Source: Lutibacter sp.
GTDB taxonomy: Bacteria > Bacteroidota > Bacteroidia > Flavobacteriales > Flavobacteriaceae
Direction: 5' to 3'
NCBI GenBank assembly: GCA_002733665.1
Contig: NVWM01000027.1
Coordinates: 168,342-232,341 of the forward strand
Length of the DNA stretch: 64,000 nucleotides
The position numbers were made by a program, and so were the translations under genes. The notes beneath the pieces are model-generated. The model made no database searches. It was not told the origin of the DNA and saw nothing but the letters and a program-made list of their open reading frames with translations. Below, piece after piece: positions 55,917 through 64,000 of this stretch; position 1 is the stretch's first letter, and the number at the start of each line of letters is the position of its first letter.

Positions 55917-56402
55917 ATGGCAAAAGTAGGAATCATTATGGGAAGCGATTCAGATCTTCCAGTTATGCAAGGTGCAATTGATATTTTACAAAGTTTTGAT
56001 ATAGAAACTGAGGTTGATATTGTATCAGCACATCGCACTCCTGAAAAATTATTTGACTATTCTAAGAATGCTCATAAAAGAGGAATTTCTGTAATAATTG
56101 CTGGTGCTGGAGGTGCAGCTCATCTTCCTGGAATGGTGGCTTCATTGAGTCCATTGCCTATAATTGGAGTTCCTGTAAAATCAAGAAATTCTATTGATGG
56201 TTGGGATTCTGTTTTATCAATATTGCAAATGCCTTCTGGAGTTCCTGTGGCAACTGTTGCTCTTGATGGCGCTACAAATGCTGGAATTCTTGCGGCGCAA
56301 ATTATTGGTTCTTCTGATAAATGTGTGCTTGATAAAATCTTATTTTATAAAGAAAGTCTGAAAGTAAAAGTGAATAAGGCAGCTGATAAAATCAAAAAAT
56401 AG
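55917..56402 (+). CDS. purE: N5-carboxyaminoimidazole ribonucleotide mutase
   Basis: Moves the carboxylate of N5-CAIR to carbon 4, completing the PurK-PurE route to CAIR. The 161 residues include GIIMGSDSDLPVM near 5, VSAHRTPEKLFDYS near 40 (catalytic His), AGAGGAAHLPGMVAS near 68 and GVPVKS. Length is standard for class I PurE. Confidence 0.97.
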   Translation: MAKVGIIMGSDSDLPVMQGAIDILQSFDIETEVDIVSAHRTPEKLFDYSKNAHKRGISVIIAGAGGAAHLPGMVASLSPLPIIGVPVKSRNSIDGWDSVLSILQMPSGVPVATVALDGATNAGILAAQIIGSSDKCVLDKILFYKESLKVKVNKAADKIKK

Positions 56403-56425
56403 TTCCTCACCGAAGCAAGGAACTA
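56400..56425 (+). terminator. Hairpin after purE
   Basis: TAGTTCCT (containing the purE stop codon) pairs with AGGAACTA around a 10-base loop. No T run follows, so it may stabilise the mRNA end rather than terminate. Confidence 0.4.
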
Positions 56426-56563
56426 TCTATCAATAGTTAAATATTTAATTACTGATTATATGTCTTGCTCCTTTTCGTATTTCCCCAAACCGAAAAGTCA
56501 CTCAACATACTATTATTAAGACACCTTTTTTCATTACAAGTCACATTAAAAAAAATTTAATTT

Positions 56564-58582
56564 ATGAATCCATTATTGCAAAAATTTGACACTGCTCCTT
56601 TTTCTAAAATAAAAAATAGTCACTTTAAAAATGCTATTGAAACTTGTATTAAATCTGCAAAAGAAGAAATAAATAGTATAACATCTGATAATGAAACTCC
56701 TACATACAAGAACACTATAGAAGCATTAGAATATAGTGGCATGCAACTCAAGCGAGTTACGTCTATTTTTTTTAATTTAAACTCAGCTGAAACTAATGAT
56801 GAGATTCAAAAAATAGCTCAAGAAATTTCTCCTTTGCTGTCAGATTTCGGGAATGACATTCGCTTAAACAAAGTTCTTTTCGAAAAAACAAAAACGATAT
56901 ATCAACAAAAGGACTCTTTGAATTTATCTCAAGAACAAATAACTTTACTTGACAATCAGTATAAAATGTTTGTGAGAAACGGCGCTAATTTAAATAAGAG
57001 TGATAAAGAAAAATTACGAGAAATTGATAAGAAGGCTTCAAAATTATCTTTAAAATTTGGAGAAAACATATTGGCAGAAACAAATAGTTTTGAACTGCAT
57101 ATAACTGACAAAAAACAATTAAAAGGGCTGCCAGAAGGAGAACTTGAAGCTGCAATGCAGACTGCTAAACAAAAAGAAAAAACTGGTTGGTTGTTTACTT
57201 TAGACTATCCGAGTTATGTTCCTTTTATGACGTATATCGAAGATAGATCATTGAGAGAACAAATGTCAAAGGCATTTGGAGCAAGAGCTTTTAAAAACAA
57301 TAAATACGACAATCAACAAACGGTTTTAGATATTGTTAAGTTACGTCACGAACGTGCAAATTTATTAGGTTATAAAACACATTCTCATTTTGTTTTAGAA
57401 GAACGAATGGCAGAAAACCCTAAGAAAGTACTTTCTTTTTTAAATGATTTACTTAAAAAAGCGAAACCTGCTGCAGCACGTGAATATGAGCAATTATCAA
57501 CATTTGCAAAAAAAGATGGAATTGATATTCTTCAAAAATGGGATAGCGGTTTTTATTCAGAAAAACTAAAGAAAGAACTTTTTGATTTAGATGAAGAGCA
57601 ATTAAAACCATATTTCAAACTTGAAAATGTTTTAAACGGAGTTTTTACGGTTGCAAATAAACTTTATGAGTTGAATTTTGAAGAAATTGATACAATAGAT
57701 ACTTACCATAAAGATGTAAAAACATATAAAGTCACAAATAATGATGGTGATTTCATTGCTTATTTCTATGCTGATTTTTTCCCAAGAAAAGGGAAACGAA
57801 ATGGTGCTTGGATGACCTCATTTAAAAGTCAATGGAAAAAAGACAATGGTAATTCTCGTCCGCACATCTCTATTGTATGTAACTTTACTAAACCTACCGA
57901 AACTAAACCTTCTCTATTAACTTTTAATGAAGTTACAACGTTATTTCATGAGTTTGGACATGCTCTGCATGGAATGCTCGCCAACACAACGTATCCAAGT
58001 TTGTCAGGAACAAGTGTTCATTGGGACTTTGTAGAATTACCGAGTCAAATCTTAGAAAATTGGTGTTATGAAAAGGAAGCATTAGATTTATTTGCTAAGC
58101 ATTATAAAACCAATGATCCAATTCCGATGGAATTAGTACAAAAAATTAAAGATTCTTCTAATTTTCTTGAAGGAATGACAACATTACGTCAGTTAAGTTT
58201 TGGCTTATTAGATATGAATTGGCATGGTGGCGAGTCTCCACAGGCAATTACTTCTGTAAAAGAATTTGAAAAAAATGCATTTGCTGACACTAAATTATAT
58301 CCAGATGTTGCAGAAAACTGTATGAGCACTGCTTTTTCACATATTTTTCAAGGAGGATACTCTTCTGGATACTATTCCTATAAATGGGCCGAAGTATTGG
58401 ATGCGGATGCTTTTGAATATTTTAAAGAATCTGGAATTTTTGACAAAGAAATTGCTCGAAAATTTAAAGATAATGTCCTTTCAAAAGGCGGAACTGAAAA
58501 TCCAATGACACTTTACAAGCGTTTTAGGGGAAAAGAACCAAATGCTGATGCTTTATTAAAACGCGCAGGATTGTTAAAATAA
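56564..58582 (+). CDS. M3 family oligopeptidase (Dcp/oligopeptidase A type)
   Basis: Zinc metallopeptidase of 672 residues. The catalytic motif HEFGHALHGML lies near 464, followed by a downstream Glu ligand in the segment around SQILENW. The N-terminal helical domain (NPLLQKFDTAPFSKIKNSHF...) and C-terminal HIFQGGYSSGYYSYKWAEVLDADAFEYF are typical of Dcp-like enzymes. There is no signal peptide, so it probably degrades peptides in the cytoplasm. It stands alone. Confidence 0.94.
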   Translation: MNPLLQKFDTAPFSKIKNSHFKNAIETCIKSAKEEINSITSDNETPTYKNTIEALEYSGMQLKRVTSIFFNLNSAETNDEIQKIAQEISPLLSDFGNDIRLNKVLFEKTKTIYQQKDSLNLSQEQITLLDNQYKMFVRNGANLNKSDKEKLREIDKKASKLSLKFGENILAETNSFELHITDKKQLKGLPEGELEAAMQTAKQKEKTGWLFTLDYPSYVPFMTYIEDRSLREQMSKAFGARAFKNNKYDNQQTVLDIVKLRHERANLLGYKTHSHFVLEERMAENPKKVLSFLNDLLKKAKPAAAREYEQLSTFAKKDGIDILQKWDSGFYSEKLKKELFDLDEEQLKPYFKLENVLNGVFTVANKLYELNFEEIDTIDTYHKDVKTYKVTNNDGDFIAYFYADFFPRKGKRNGAWMTSFKSQWKKDNGNSRPHISIVCNFTKPTETKPSLLTFNEVTTLFHEFGHALHGMLANTTYPSLSGTSVHWDFVELPSQILENWCYEKEALDLFAKHYKTNDPIPMELVQKIKDSSNFLEGMTTLRQLSFGLLDMNWHGGESPQAITSVKEFEKNAFADTKLYPDVAENCMSTAFSHIFQGGYSSGYYSYKWAEVLDADAFEYFKESGIFDKEIARKFKDNVLSKGGTENPMTLYKRFRGKEPNADALLKRAGLLK

Positions 58583-58898
58583 ACAAGCCTCTTTTTTATC
58601 ATTTTACCTCTTAATAAGAAATTAAACCAAAAAAACATCTATTCAGTAATTTTTATTGGATTTAACTTAAAAATTCGTTGAAATTTAATTCAAATAAATT
58701 CCTTTTTAATGGCTTCTGAGCCATGAGATAGGAATATCACTTGTACCTACAAATAAAATAAACTGCACGAATTAGCAATAAACGGTACGTTTTTAGCAAC
58801 AAACGGTAAATTTTTTGTAAAAATATTTGGTAGTTACTATTATTTACCATATTATTGTCCTATAATTATTTCATCATAACCCCACAAATCCCCACACA
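58583..58898. other. Intergenic region holding LytTR-type sites
   Basis: No gene is seen in these 316 bases. The notable content is the direct repeat at 58773-58808. The remainder is AT-rich, and the stretch just before the next gene ends in CCCCACAAATCCCCACACA. Confidence 0.5.
58773..58808 (-). promoter_or_regulatory. Direct-repeat binding site of LytTR type
   Basis: TAGCAAYAAACGGTA occurs twice, 21 bp apart. On the minus strand the 9-mers are ACCGTTTAT (58778-58786) and ACCGTTTGT (58799-58807), with a gap of 12 bp. Both match the known LytTR half-site [TA][AC][CA]GTTN[AG][TG], and the 12-bp gap is the spacing expected for that class. It lies about 90 bp before the next gene start. Confidence 0.65.
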
Positions 58899-59138
58899 AT
58901 GGAACTAATTAAATTCAAACCTATTGCTTTTTTGCTGAAACTTTCAGCAGAATATTTTTCTTTAAATAATATAAAAGAAGATTTCAATTTTAGCGTAAAC
59001 AAAAATTTATCGTTATCAACAAATGTTATTGTTGCTTCTAAGATTCAACAAAAGAGCATAGGTATTTGTGTTTCAAAAGAGCACATTCTTCAAATTAAAA
59101 AATACATTTTACATAATATTTTTAGTAGGATTGGGTAA
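58899..59138 (+). CDS. Small hypothetical protein
   Basis: A 79-residue protein without signal peptide or membrane helix: MELIKFKPIAFLLKLSAEYF, then a polar middle (NIKEDFNFSVNKNLSLSTNVIVASKIQ) and a Lys/Ile-rich end. I do not recognise it. It follows the LytTR-type site and has CCCCACACA directly before its ATG, as does the CAP-domain gene downstream, so the two may be regulated or mobilised together. Confidence 0.5.
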   Translation: MELIKFKPIAFLLKLSAEYFSLNNIKEDFNFSVNKNLSLSTNVIVASKIQQKSIGICVSKEHILQIKKYILHNIFSRIG

Positions 59139-59248
59139 ATCAGTCGTTACTATCTGTAATATGATTGCCCCCACAGCAACCATGTTACAACTATAGGAGT
59201 CACGACTTGATTTATCTATTGATTTTTTAACCCAAAAACCCCCACACA

Positions 59249-59746
59249 ATGAAAAATTTTACCCACAAAATTCTAATTTTAACTTTAGTAAGCACTTTTC
59301 TTTTCTCATGTTCAAGTGATGATAATGAAGTGATTAACTTATCAGAAAAAAGTGATATTGCATTATCTTATACGAATATAGAACACGAAATATTTGCCTT
59401 AATAAATGATCATAGAATAAGTAAAGGTTTGCCAAAACTAGATGTTTATAATATTGTTTCAGGCGAAGCAATAACTCATACAGATTATATGGTAGAAACT
59501 GGCGATGTAAGTCATGCTAATTTTGGAGTTCGTCATCAAAATTTAGTAACTTATGCTTCTGCAAGAAGTGTTTCAGAAAATGTTGCTTATGGTTTTAGCA
59601 GTGCTGAAGCAGTAGTAAATGCATGGCTAAACAGTGACGGTCATAGACTTAATATTGAAAACGCATCTTTTACCGATTTTGGAATTTCCACTAAAAGAAA
59701 TGACGAAGGAAGATACTATTTTACAAATATCTTTATCAAAAGATAA
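59249..59746 (+). CDS. CAP-domain (SCP/PR1) lipoprotein
   Basis: Exported 165-residue protein with signal peptide KILILTLVSTFLFSC and a lipobox cysteine near residue 21. The CAP domain is seen as EHEIFALINDHRISKGLPKL, ITHTDYM, VSHANFGVR, SENVAYGFSSAEAVVNAWLNSDGHRLNIEN and FTDFGISTK, with the four CAP-site residues (His, Glu, Glu-like, His) mostly present. Bacterial CAP proteins are surface or secreted proteins of unclear function. CCCCCACACA lies just before the ATG. Confidence 0.88.
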   Translation: MKNFTHKILILTLVSTFLFSCSSDDNEVINLSEKSDIALSYTNIEHEIFALINDHRISKGLPKLDVYNIVSGEAITHTDYMVETGDVSHANFGVRHQNLVTYASARSVSENVAYGFSSAEAVVNAWLNSDGHRLNIENASFTDFGISTKRNDEGRYYFTNIFIKR

Positions 59747-59921
59747 TAATATAATTAATTGCTATAAAAAAGCAGTTGCAACAATTTTTGATTTTTTCGT
59801 CCCCACAACGATAAGTAAATCTTAGAATGCTACAACTGCAAAATTTAAAAGGAAACTCTTACAGAAAAACTGATATTTTTGTTATTGTGTGTGAATTTAT
59901 TAGTTTTCTGTAATCGTTTTT
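59747..59921. other. Intergenic region
   Basis: No gene seen. A CGTCCCCACAACG stretch near 59799-59811 echoes the CCCCACA motif before the two upstream genes. Transcription converges here from the CAP gene and the type IX module. Confidence 0.3.
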
Positions 59922-61850
59922 TTATTTCATCTTTATAATAATAAATTCTGTTCTTCTATTTAATTGGTGTTCTTCTTCCAAACACTTCACATTATTACTA
60001 CACTTATTTCTCAATTGCGTTTCACCAAAACCTTCATACTTAGTAATTCTAGATGCATCAACACCATTTGACACTAAATAATCATAGGTAGATTTTGCTC
60101 TTCTATTTGATAAAGCAATATTATAATCATCTCCTGCTCTACTATCTGTATGTGATTCAAGTCGAATCACCATTTCTGAATATGTGTTGACCATTAAGTT
60201 TACAACTTTATCAAGTTCTATAGCAGCATCTGGACGGATAAAATCTTTATCCAAATCAAAATATATTGTCTCTAAATCTGCTAACAAAACAACATCTTCT
60301 ATAGGTTCTAATCCTATATTTAAATCAACTACAAGTTCTTTTTCTTTTTCAAGTCCAAAAGAGTTAAAGCCTTTTTCAATGTCTTGGTATTTTTCTTTTG
60401 ATCCTTTTAAAACAAAATCTTCATCTCTATCTATTAAATGTTCATAAGAGCCATCCTCTTCTGTAATAAAATATGCTATTTCTTCTCCGTTTTTTCTAGT
60501 TAAAACAACTTTCGCACCAGCAATTGGCTCATTGTTTACAGCGTCAAATATCTGCCCTTTAAGTATTAGTAGTGGAATTCTTGTAAATGCATAAATATCA
60601 TCTCCACCTAATCCTCCTTTTCTGTTTGAAGAAATATATCCTTTAAACCCATCTTCTGACAAATAGTAGGCTATATCATCCTTCTTACTATTAATTGGCT
60701 TCCCTAAATTTATCACATTTACTATTTCATCATTCTCATTTTTTACCGACGCAAATACATCCATTAAGCCTAAACCAACATGACCATCTGAAGAGAAATA
60801 TAACGTTTCGTCTTCAGCATGTATAAACGGGAAAGTCTCATTTCCTTCAGAGTTTACAATTGCACCTAAATTTTCAGGTTCCCCTAAAGTTCCGTTAGAA
60901 CCTACTGAACTTACATATATATCTGTTCCTCCATAACCTTTAGGCATATCAGAAGTGAAGTATAATTTCTTACCATCTTTACTTAGTGAAGGATGATAAA
61001 TACTATAATCAGAATTATTTATATTGACAGCCTTTACATTTGTCCAGTTGCCATCATTTAATTCTGCGCTATAAATTCCTAGATGCATAATCCCTTTTAC
61101 ATCTTTTATTTTTTTATTATTATCATAGTTGTTTCTTGAAAAATACATTTTAGTACCGTCTGCACTAAAAGTTGCTGGACCATCATGCTCTTTAGTATTT
61201 ACATCTCCTTCAATTTTAACAGTCCCTTCAACAGAACCCTCTTCTGATGTTTTAAATATATCTAACATTGGCTGTCCATCCCAACCATATAATCGCTTCA
61301 CAGACACGCCTTCATCTCTTGATGATGCAAAAAATATTTCATCATTTAAAGCATACGCACCAAATTCATTAAATGTTGTATTAAAGTTTACTTTCCTTAG
61401 TATATTTTTTTCTTTTGAATTGAATATTGCACTCGCTAAATCATCATCTTTAAAAAAACTTTTTACTCTCGAATCTTCTTTATTTCCAGCATCTCTATAT
61501 TTCTTCATCCATTTTTTTGATTCCTGATATTCTCCATTTGCTCGTAGTGTTTGTGCATAATATAAAAAATATTCTGAAGGAACATTCTCTTGTTCCACTA
61601 CTTTCTCATATATACCAAGTGCCTTCTCTGGCTGACGTAACATAATGTATGCGTCGGCTAATTTCCTCATTGCATAATGCTTATTGAAACTTGTATCAAT
61701 AAGTTTCTCATAAGTATTGACTGCTCTGACAAACGAAAAAGTATTGAATTGTCGTTCTGCTCTTTTTTGTTTTGCCTTCTGACCAAATATTGATGTACTA
61801 ATCAATATAAATACAATAATTAAAAGTCCTCTATTTTTCATAGTATTCAT
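59922..61850 (-). CDS. OmpA-family protein with TPR and PD40 repeats (type IX / gliding associated)
   Basis: A 642-residue envelope protein. Order: signal peptide (MKNRGLLIIVFILISTSIFGQ), TPR-like helices (about 30-140), WD40-like PD40 beta-propeller repeats (GPATFSADGTKMYFSRN, HPSLSKDGKKLYFTSDMPKGYGGTDIYVS, about 150-420), a carboxypeptidase regulatory-like fold (about 430-500) and an OmpA peptidoglycan-binding domain at about 530-642 (TIYFDLDKDFIRPDAAIELDKV, RLESHTDSRAGDDYN, LNRRTEFIII). This layout is that of PorE-like proteins coded next to PorP/SprF. It lies 11 bases after the PorP/SprF gene. Confidence 0.88.
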   Translation of the reverse strand: MNTMKNRGLLIIVFILISTSIFGQKAKQKRAERQFNTFSFVRAVNTYEKLIDTSFNKHYAMRKLADAYIMLRQPEKALGIYEKVVEQENVPSEYFLYYAQTLRANGEYQESKKWMKKYRDAGNKEDSRVKSFFKDDDLASAIFNSKEKNILRKVNFNTTFNEFGAYALNDEIFFASSRDEGVSVKRLYGWDGQPMLDIFKTSEEGSVEGTVKIEGDVNTKEHDGPATFSADGTKMYFSRNNYDNNKKIKDVKGIMHLGIYSAELNDGNWTNVKAVNINNSDYSIYHPSLSKDGKKLYFTSDMPKGYGGTDIYVSSVGSNGTLGEPENLGAIVNSEGNETFPFIHAEDETLYFSSDGHVGLGLMDVFASVKNENDEIVNVINLGKPINSKKDDIAYYLSEDGFKGYISSNRKGGLGGDDIYAFTRIPLLILKGQIFDAVNNEPIAGAKVVLTRKNGEEIAYFITEEDGSYEHLIDRDEDFVLKGSKEKYQDIEKGFNSFGLEKEKELVVDLNIGLEPIEDVVLLADLETIYFDLDKDFIRPDAAIELDKVVNLMVNTYSEMVIRLESHTDSRAGDDYNIALSNRRAKSTYDYLVSNGVDASRITKYEGFGETQLRNKCSNNVKCLEEEHQLNRRTEFIIIKMK

Positions 61851-61861
61851 CTTTTATATAA

Positions 61862-62818
61862 TTAAAAATATCTCGGAGATTTTTGCTTGTTCTTCAAAAA
61901 CTTAAATTCATAAATCAATAAAATCTCGTGTGATCCAGATGTGTAATCTCTGATTTCTCCTGTTGCAATCTCATATGCATATCCAACTCTAAATTGGTTT
62001 GACACTTGAAAATCTGCAATTGCTCCTAACGCTCTTTGTTGGTCATTAATTCTATATGACGCTCCTAACCAAAACTTATCATTAAATAAGAAATTTGCTG
62101 TTAAGTCTGTAGAAATCGCTGCTCCTTTTACATGTTTTACCAAAAATGATGGTTTAAACTTTGTCGACTCACTTAAATCAAACACATAGCCTCCTATTAA
62201 ATAATAATGTACTCTATCTAAACTCTCATATAATTTGCTTGAGTTCTTGTCATGATTAATCAATCTTGGTGTTGAAAGTCCTGCATACCATTTATCTGTA
62301 TGGAATAGAACTCCTGCACCAACATTCATATTCCACTTATTTAATTTTTCATTAAAATAAGGGTCATCTAATACATCTTGTAATTCTTGGATTTCTCCTA
62401 TTGTACTTCCTTCTAAGAGAAATAAATCATTATCTATTTTATAATGTGATGCTCCTCCTTTTAATCCAAACGAAACTTCCATTTTATCACTTGCCTCTAT
62501 TGTATAAGAAAAATCTGCGTAAATAGAAGTGAAGTCTTCATATCCTAAATCATCTTTAATTAAAGATAGTCCTAAACCAACTTTTTGGTTACTTAAAGGA
62601 GAATGAATAGATAGAGTTTGCGTTTGAGGGCCTCCATCAAATCCTGCCCATTGATTTCTATTTAAAGCTATAATACTTAATGCATCTCTACTTCCAGCAT
62701 AAGCGGGATTTACAGCAATTGTATTATACATATACTGTGTGAACTGAGGCAATTGTTGTGCTATAGAATCAACATTGGTCAATACCATCAACAATAAAAC
62801 GATTAGTGTCTTTTTCAT
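61862..62818 (-). CDS. PorP/SprF family outer-membrane protein
   Basis: A 318-residue barrel protein with signal peptide (KKTLIVLLLMVLTNVDSIAQ). QLPQFTQYMYNTIAVNPAYAGSRDALSIIALNRNQWAGFDGGPQTQTLSIHSPL at residues 22-75 is the family hallmark. PorP/SprF proteins hold type B cargo of the type IX secretion system at the cell surface. The upstream gene encodes such a cargo protein, so the pair matches a known partner arrangement. It starts 31 bases after that gene. Confidence 0.93.
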   Translation of the reverse strand: MKKTLIVLLLMVLTNVDSIAQQLPQFTQYMYNTIAVNPAYAGSRDALSIIALNRNQWAGFDGGPQTQTLSIHSPLSNQKVGLGLSLIKDDLGYEDFTSIYADFSYTIEASDKMEVSFGLKGGASHYKIDNDLFLLEGSTIGEIQELQDVLDDPYFNEKLNKWNMNVGAGVLFHTDKWYAGLSTPRLINHDKNSSKLYESLDRVHYYLIGGYVFDLSESTKFKPSFLVKHVKGAAISTDLTANFLFNDKFWLGASYRINDQQRALGAIADFQVSNQFRVGYAYEIATGEIRDYTSGSHEILLIYEFKFLKNKQKSPRYF

Positions 62819-62848
62819 AATATATATTTATTAAATTTTTATAGTCAA

Positions 62849-64000
62849 TTAATGGCCTAAATAAATGTATCCTGTTATTGGCTTAAATCCGCTGCCTACA
62901 ATATTTACTACATAATAATATGTTCCTGCAGGTAGTTTATCACTGGATCCTATCGTCATTCCTCCTTCAGAATTATAGCCTGTCCAGTTATTTTGATAGT
63001 TTCCTGATTCGAAAACCATGTGTCCCCATCTATTTAAAATTTTTACATCATATGTAAATCCACATAACTCTAATCCTTTAATTTTAAAGGCATCATTATG
63101 TATATCTCCATTATGTGTGACAACTCTTGATATGTATAAATCATCTGTAGAACATGGCAACACAACACAATCATCATTTACATTAATTATAATAGATATT
63201 GTAACATTACATGTATCATCTGAAGATGTATATGTAAATTGATATGAACCAAGATTTACTACTGATGGGTCAAAATCATCTCCTGACAATCCTCCACTAT
63301 CATTATCATCCGTCCAAGTACCATTGCCATCTGCTACTCCTTCTAAAAAGGAATTTAAATCAATTGAAACATCTTCAATACAAATATCTATTGATGGTGT
63401 AGTTGTCGTAATGCCAATTTCAATTACGTTCACCGTTTGGATGAATGTACTTACATTATCACAATCATCTGTAAACGTCCATGTTCTTGTAATTATATAA
63501 TTCCCTTCATTATCTGGTGTCGTTTCTGTTTCTACGTAATTCATTTCAACATCATCATCACAATCATCAGTCACAGTAATTGTTGGTACATCTGGAATGT
63601 TACCACATTGAACTGTTATTTCTTCTTCTGGTAAATTCGATAAAATTGGTGCCGTAACATCAATTACAGTAATAATTTGTTGTTGAGTAATTTCTCGTCC
63701 ACAAGCATCAATATATATCCAATCTTGTGTAATGACAAATCCACATCCTGTATCTGTTTCAGTCAATGTACCTAAAACAGTACCTTCTATCAAACATCCA
63801 CCTAAACCAGAATTTGTATAGAGTAAGTCACTCGCTACAAACATAGCTGCTTCATCACAACTAATTTCCATTGGTTGTACTGCTGCAAACGTTGCTGCTG
63901 GTGCTGGTAATACTGTGATAACTTGTTCTTGAGTGATTTCTCTTCCACAAGCATCTGTATAGATCCAGTTCTGAGTAATTGTTCCACCACATTCTGTATA
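62849..64000 (-). CDS. Large surface protein with type B (CHU_C) type IX sorting domain, 5' part outside window
   Basis: The frame is open to the right edge, so only the last 383 codons or so are visible. It contains two similar units of roughly 85-90 residues (ECGGTITQNWIYTDACGREITQ and GCGFVITQDWIYIDACGREITQ), then HYR-like domains with VTDDCDDDVEMNYVETET, and a C-terminal sorting domain with GFTYDVKILNRWGHMVFESGNY and GTYYYVVNI. Such proteins are exported by type IX secretion and partner the neighbouring PorP/SprF. The total size is probably large. Confidence 0.9.
   Translation of the reverse strand, partial: YTECGGTITQNWIYTDACGREITQEQVITVLPAPAATFAAVQPMEISCDEAAMFVASDLLYTNSGLGGCLIEGTVLGTLTETDTGCGFVITQDWIYIDACGREITQQQIITVIDVTAPILSNLPEEEITVQCGNIPDVPTITVTDDCDDDVEMNYVETETTPDNEGNYIITRTWTFTDDCDNVSTFIQTVNVIEIGITTTTPSIDICIEDVSIDLNSFLEGVADGNGTWTDDNDSGGLSGDDFDPSVVNLGSYQFTYTSSDDTCNVTISIIINVNDDCVVLPCSTDDLYISRVVTHNGDIHNDAFKIKGLELCGFTYDVKILNRWGHMVFESGNYQNNWTGYNSEGGMTIGSSDKLPAGTYYYVVNIVGSGFKPITGYIYLGH

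Noticed and set aside
1..64000. tRNA, rRNA or tmRNA genes
   Set aside because: Gaps between genes were read for T-loop (GGTTCRA) and CCA-type ends and none with a full cloverleaf was seen; a covariance search would be decisive.

Overview
The window looks like chromosome of a marine-type member of the Flavobacteriaceae (Bacteroidota). It is AT-rich. Genes lack Shine-Dalgarno sequences but often have the Bacteroidota promoter box TAnnTTTG upstream. It encodes a PorP/SprF protein, an OmpA/PD40 protein and a CHU_C-type surface protein (type IX secretion and gliding module), a DUF3127 protein, a class II IlvC and a short LeuA. No rRNA, tRNA or CRISPR was seen. Function calls come from motifs read by eye, not from database searches.

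Layout. 1-7752 (minus) is the division and cell wall cluster mraZ-rsmH-ftsL-like-ftsI-murE-mraY-murD-ftsW (ftsW cut by the window edge), preceded by a promoter overlapped by three tandem 10-bp MraZ boxes. 7976-10223 (plus) holds an alpha/beta hydrolase, engB and an RluA-type pseudouridine synthase. 10224-13556 is an acquired restriction-modification cassette (minus): an XRE control protein, a C5 cytosine methyltransferase and a PD-(D/E)XK nuclease, with a similar imperfect hairpin on each side. 13557-22348 (minus) carries a GapN-like dehydrogenase and ilvD-ilvB-ilvN-ilvC-ilvA, preceded by a complete attenuator: promoter, an Ile-rich 19-residue leader peptide and a terminator. 24061-28404 (plus) is leuA-leuC-leuD-leuB with a terminator. 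Together these two operons cover most of branched-chain amino acid synthesis.

28418-34883 (plus) holds a nitroreductase, a DegT aminotransferase, galE, a membrane-spanning TPR/AraC regulator and two exported proteins. 34903-45542 is mostly housekeeping: fabD, a DUF2797 protein, a GH3 protein, a porin, a LysE-like exporter, a polyprenyl synthase, rlmN, queA, aroA and mazG. 45193-49420 is the most unusual part: a broken type IIG restriction-methylation gene with a REP-associated (HUH) transposase-like domain inside its methylase, surrounded and invaded by four copies of one palindrome. 49407-58582 holds aat, a DUF3127 protein, a flavin reductase, an orphan histidine kinase, HIT, greA, a degenerate Rieske lipoprotein, purK-purE and an M3 peptidase, with many dispersed inverted repeats between them. 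58583-59746 has a LytTR-type double site ahead of a small unknown protein and a CAP-domain lipoprotein. 59922-64000 (minus) is the type IX surface module.

The strongest new leads are (i) an 89-nt leader found three times (before ilvD, the DegT aminotransferase gene and the Rieske-like gene), each time ending exactly at the start codon and beginning with a five- to seven-codon open frame M-K/N-R-A-C; (ii) the HUH domain and palindromes in the type IIG gene; (iii) the ilv attenuator; and (iv) the paired hairpins around the C5 restriction-modification cassette.
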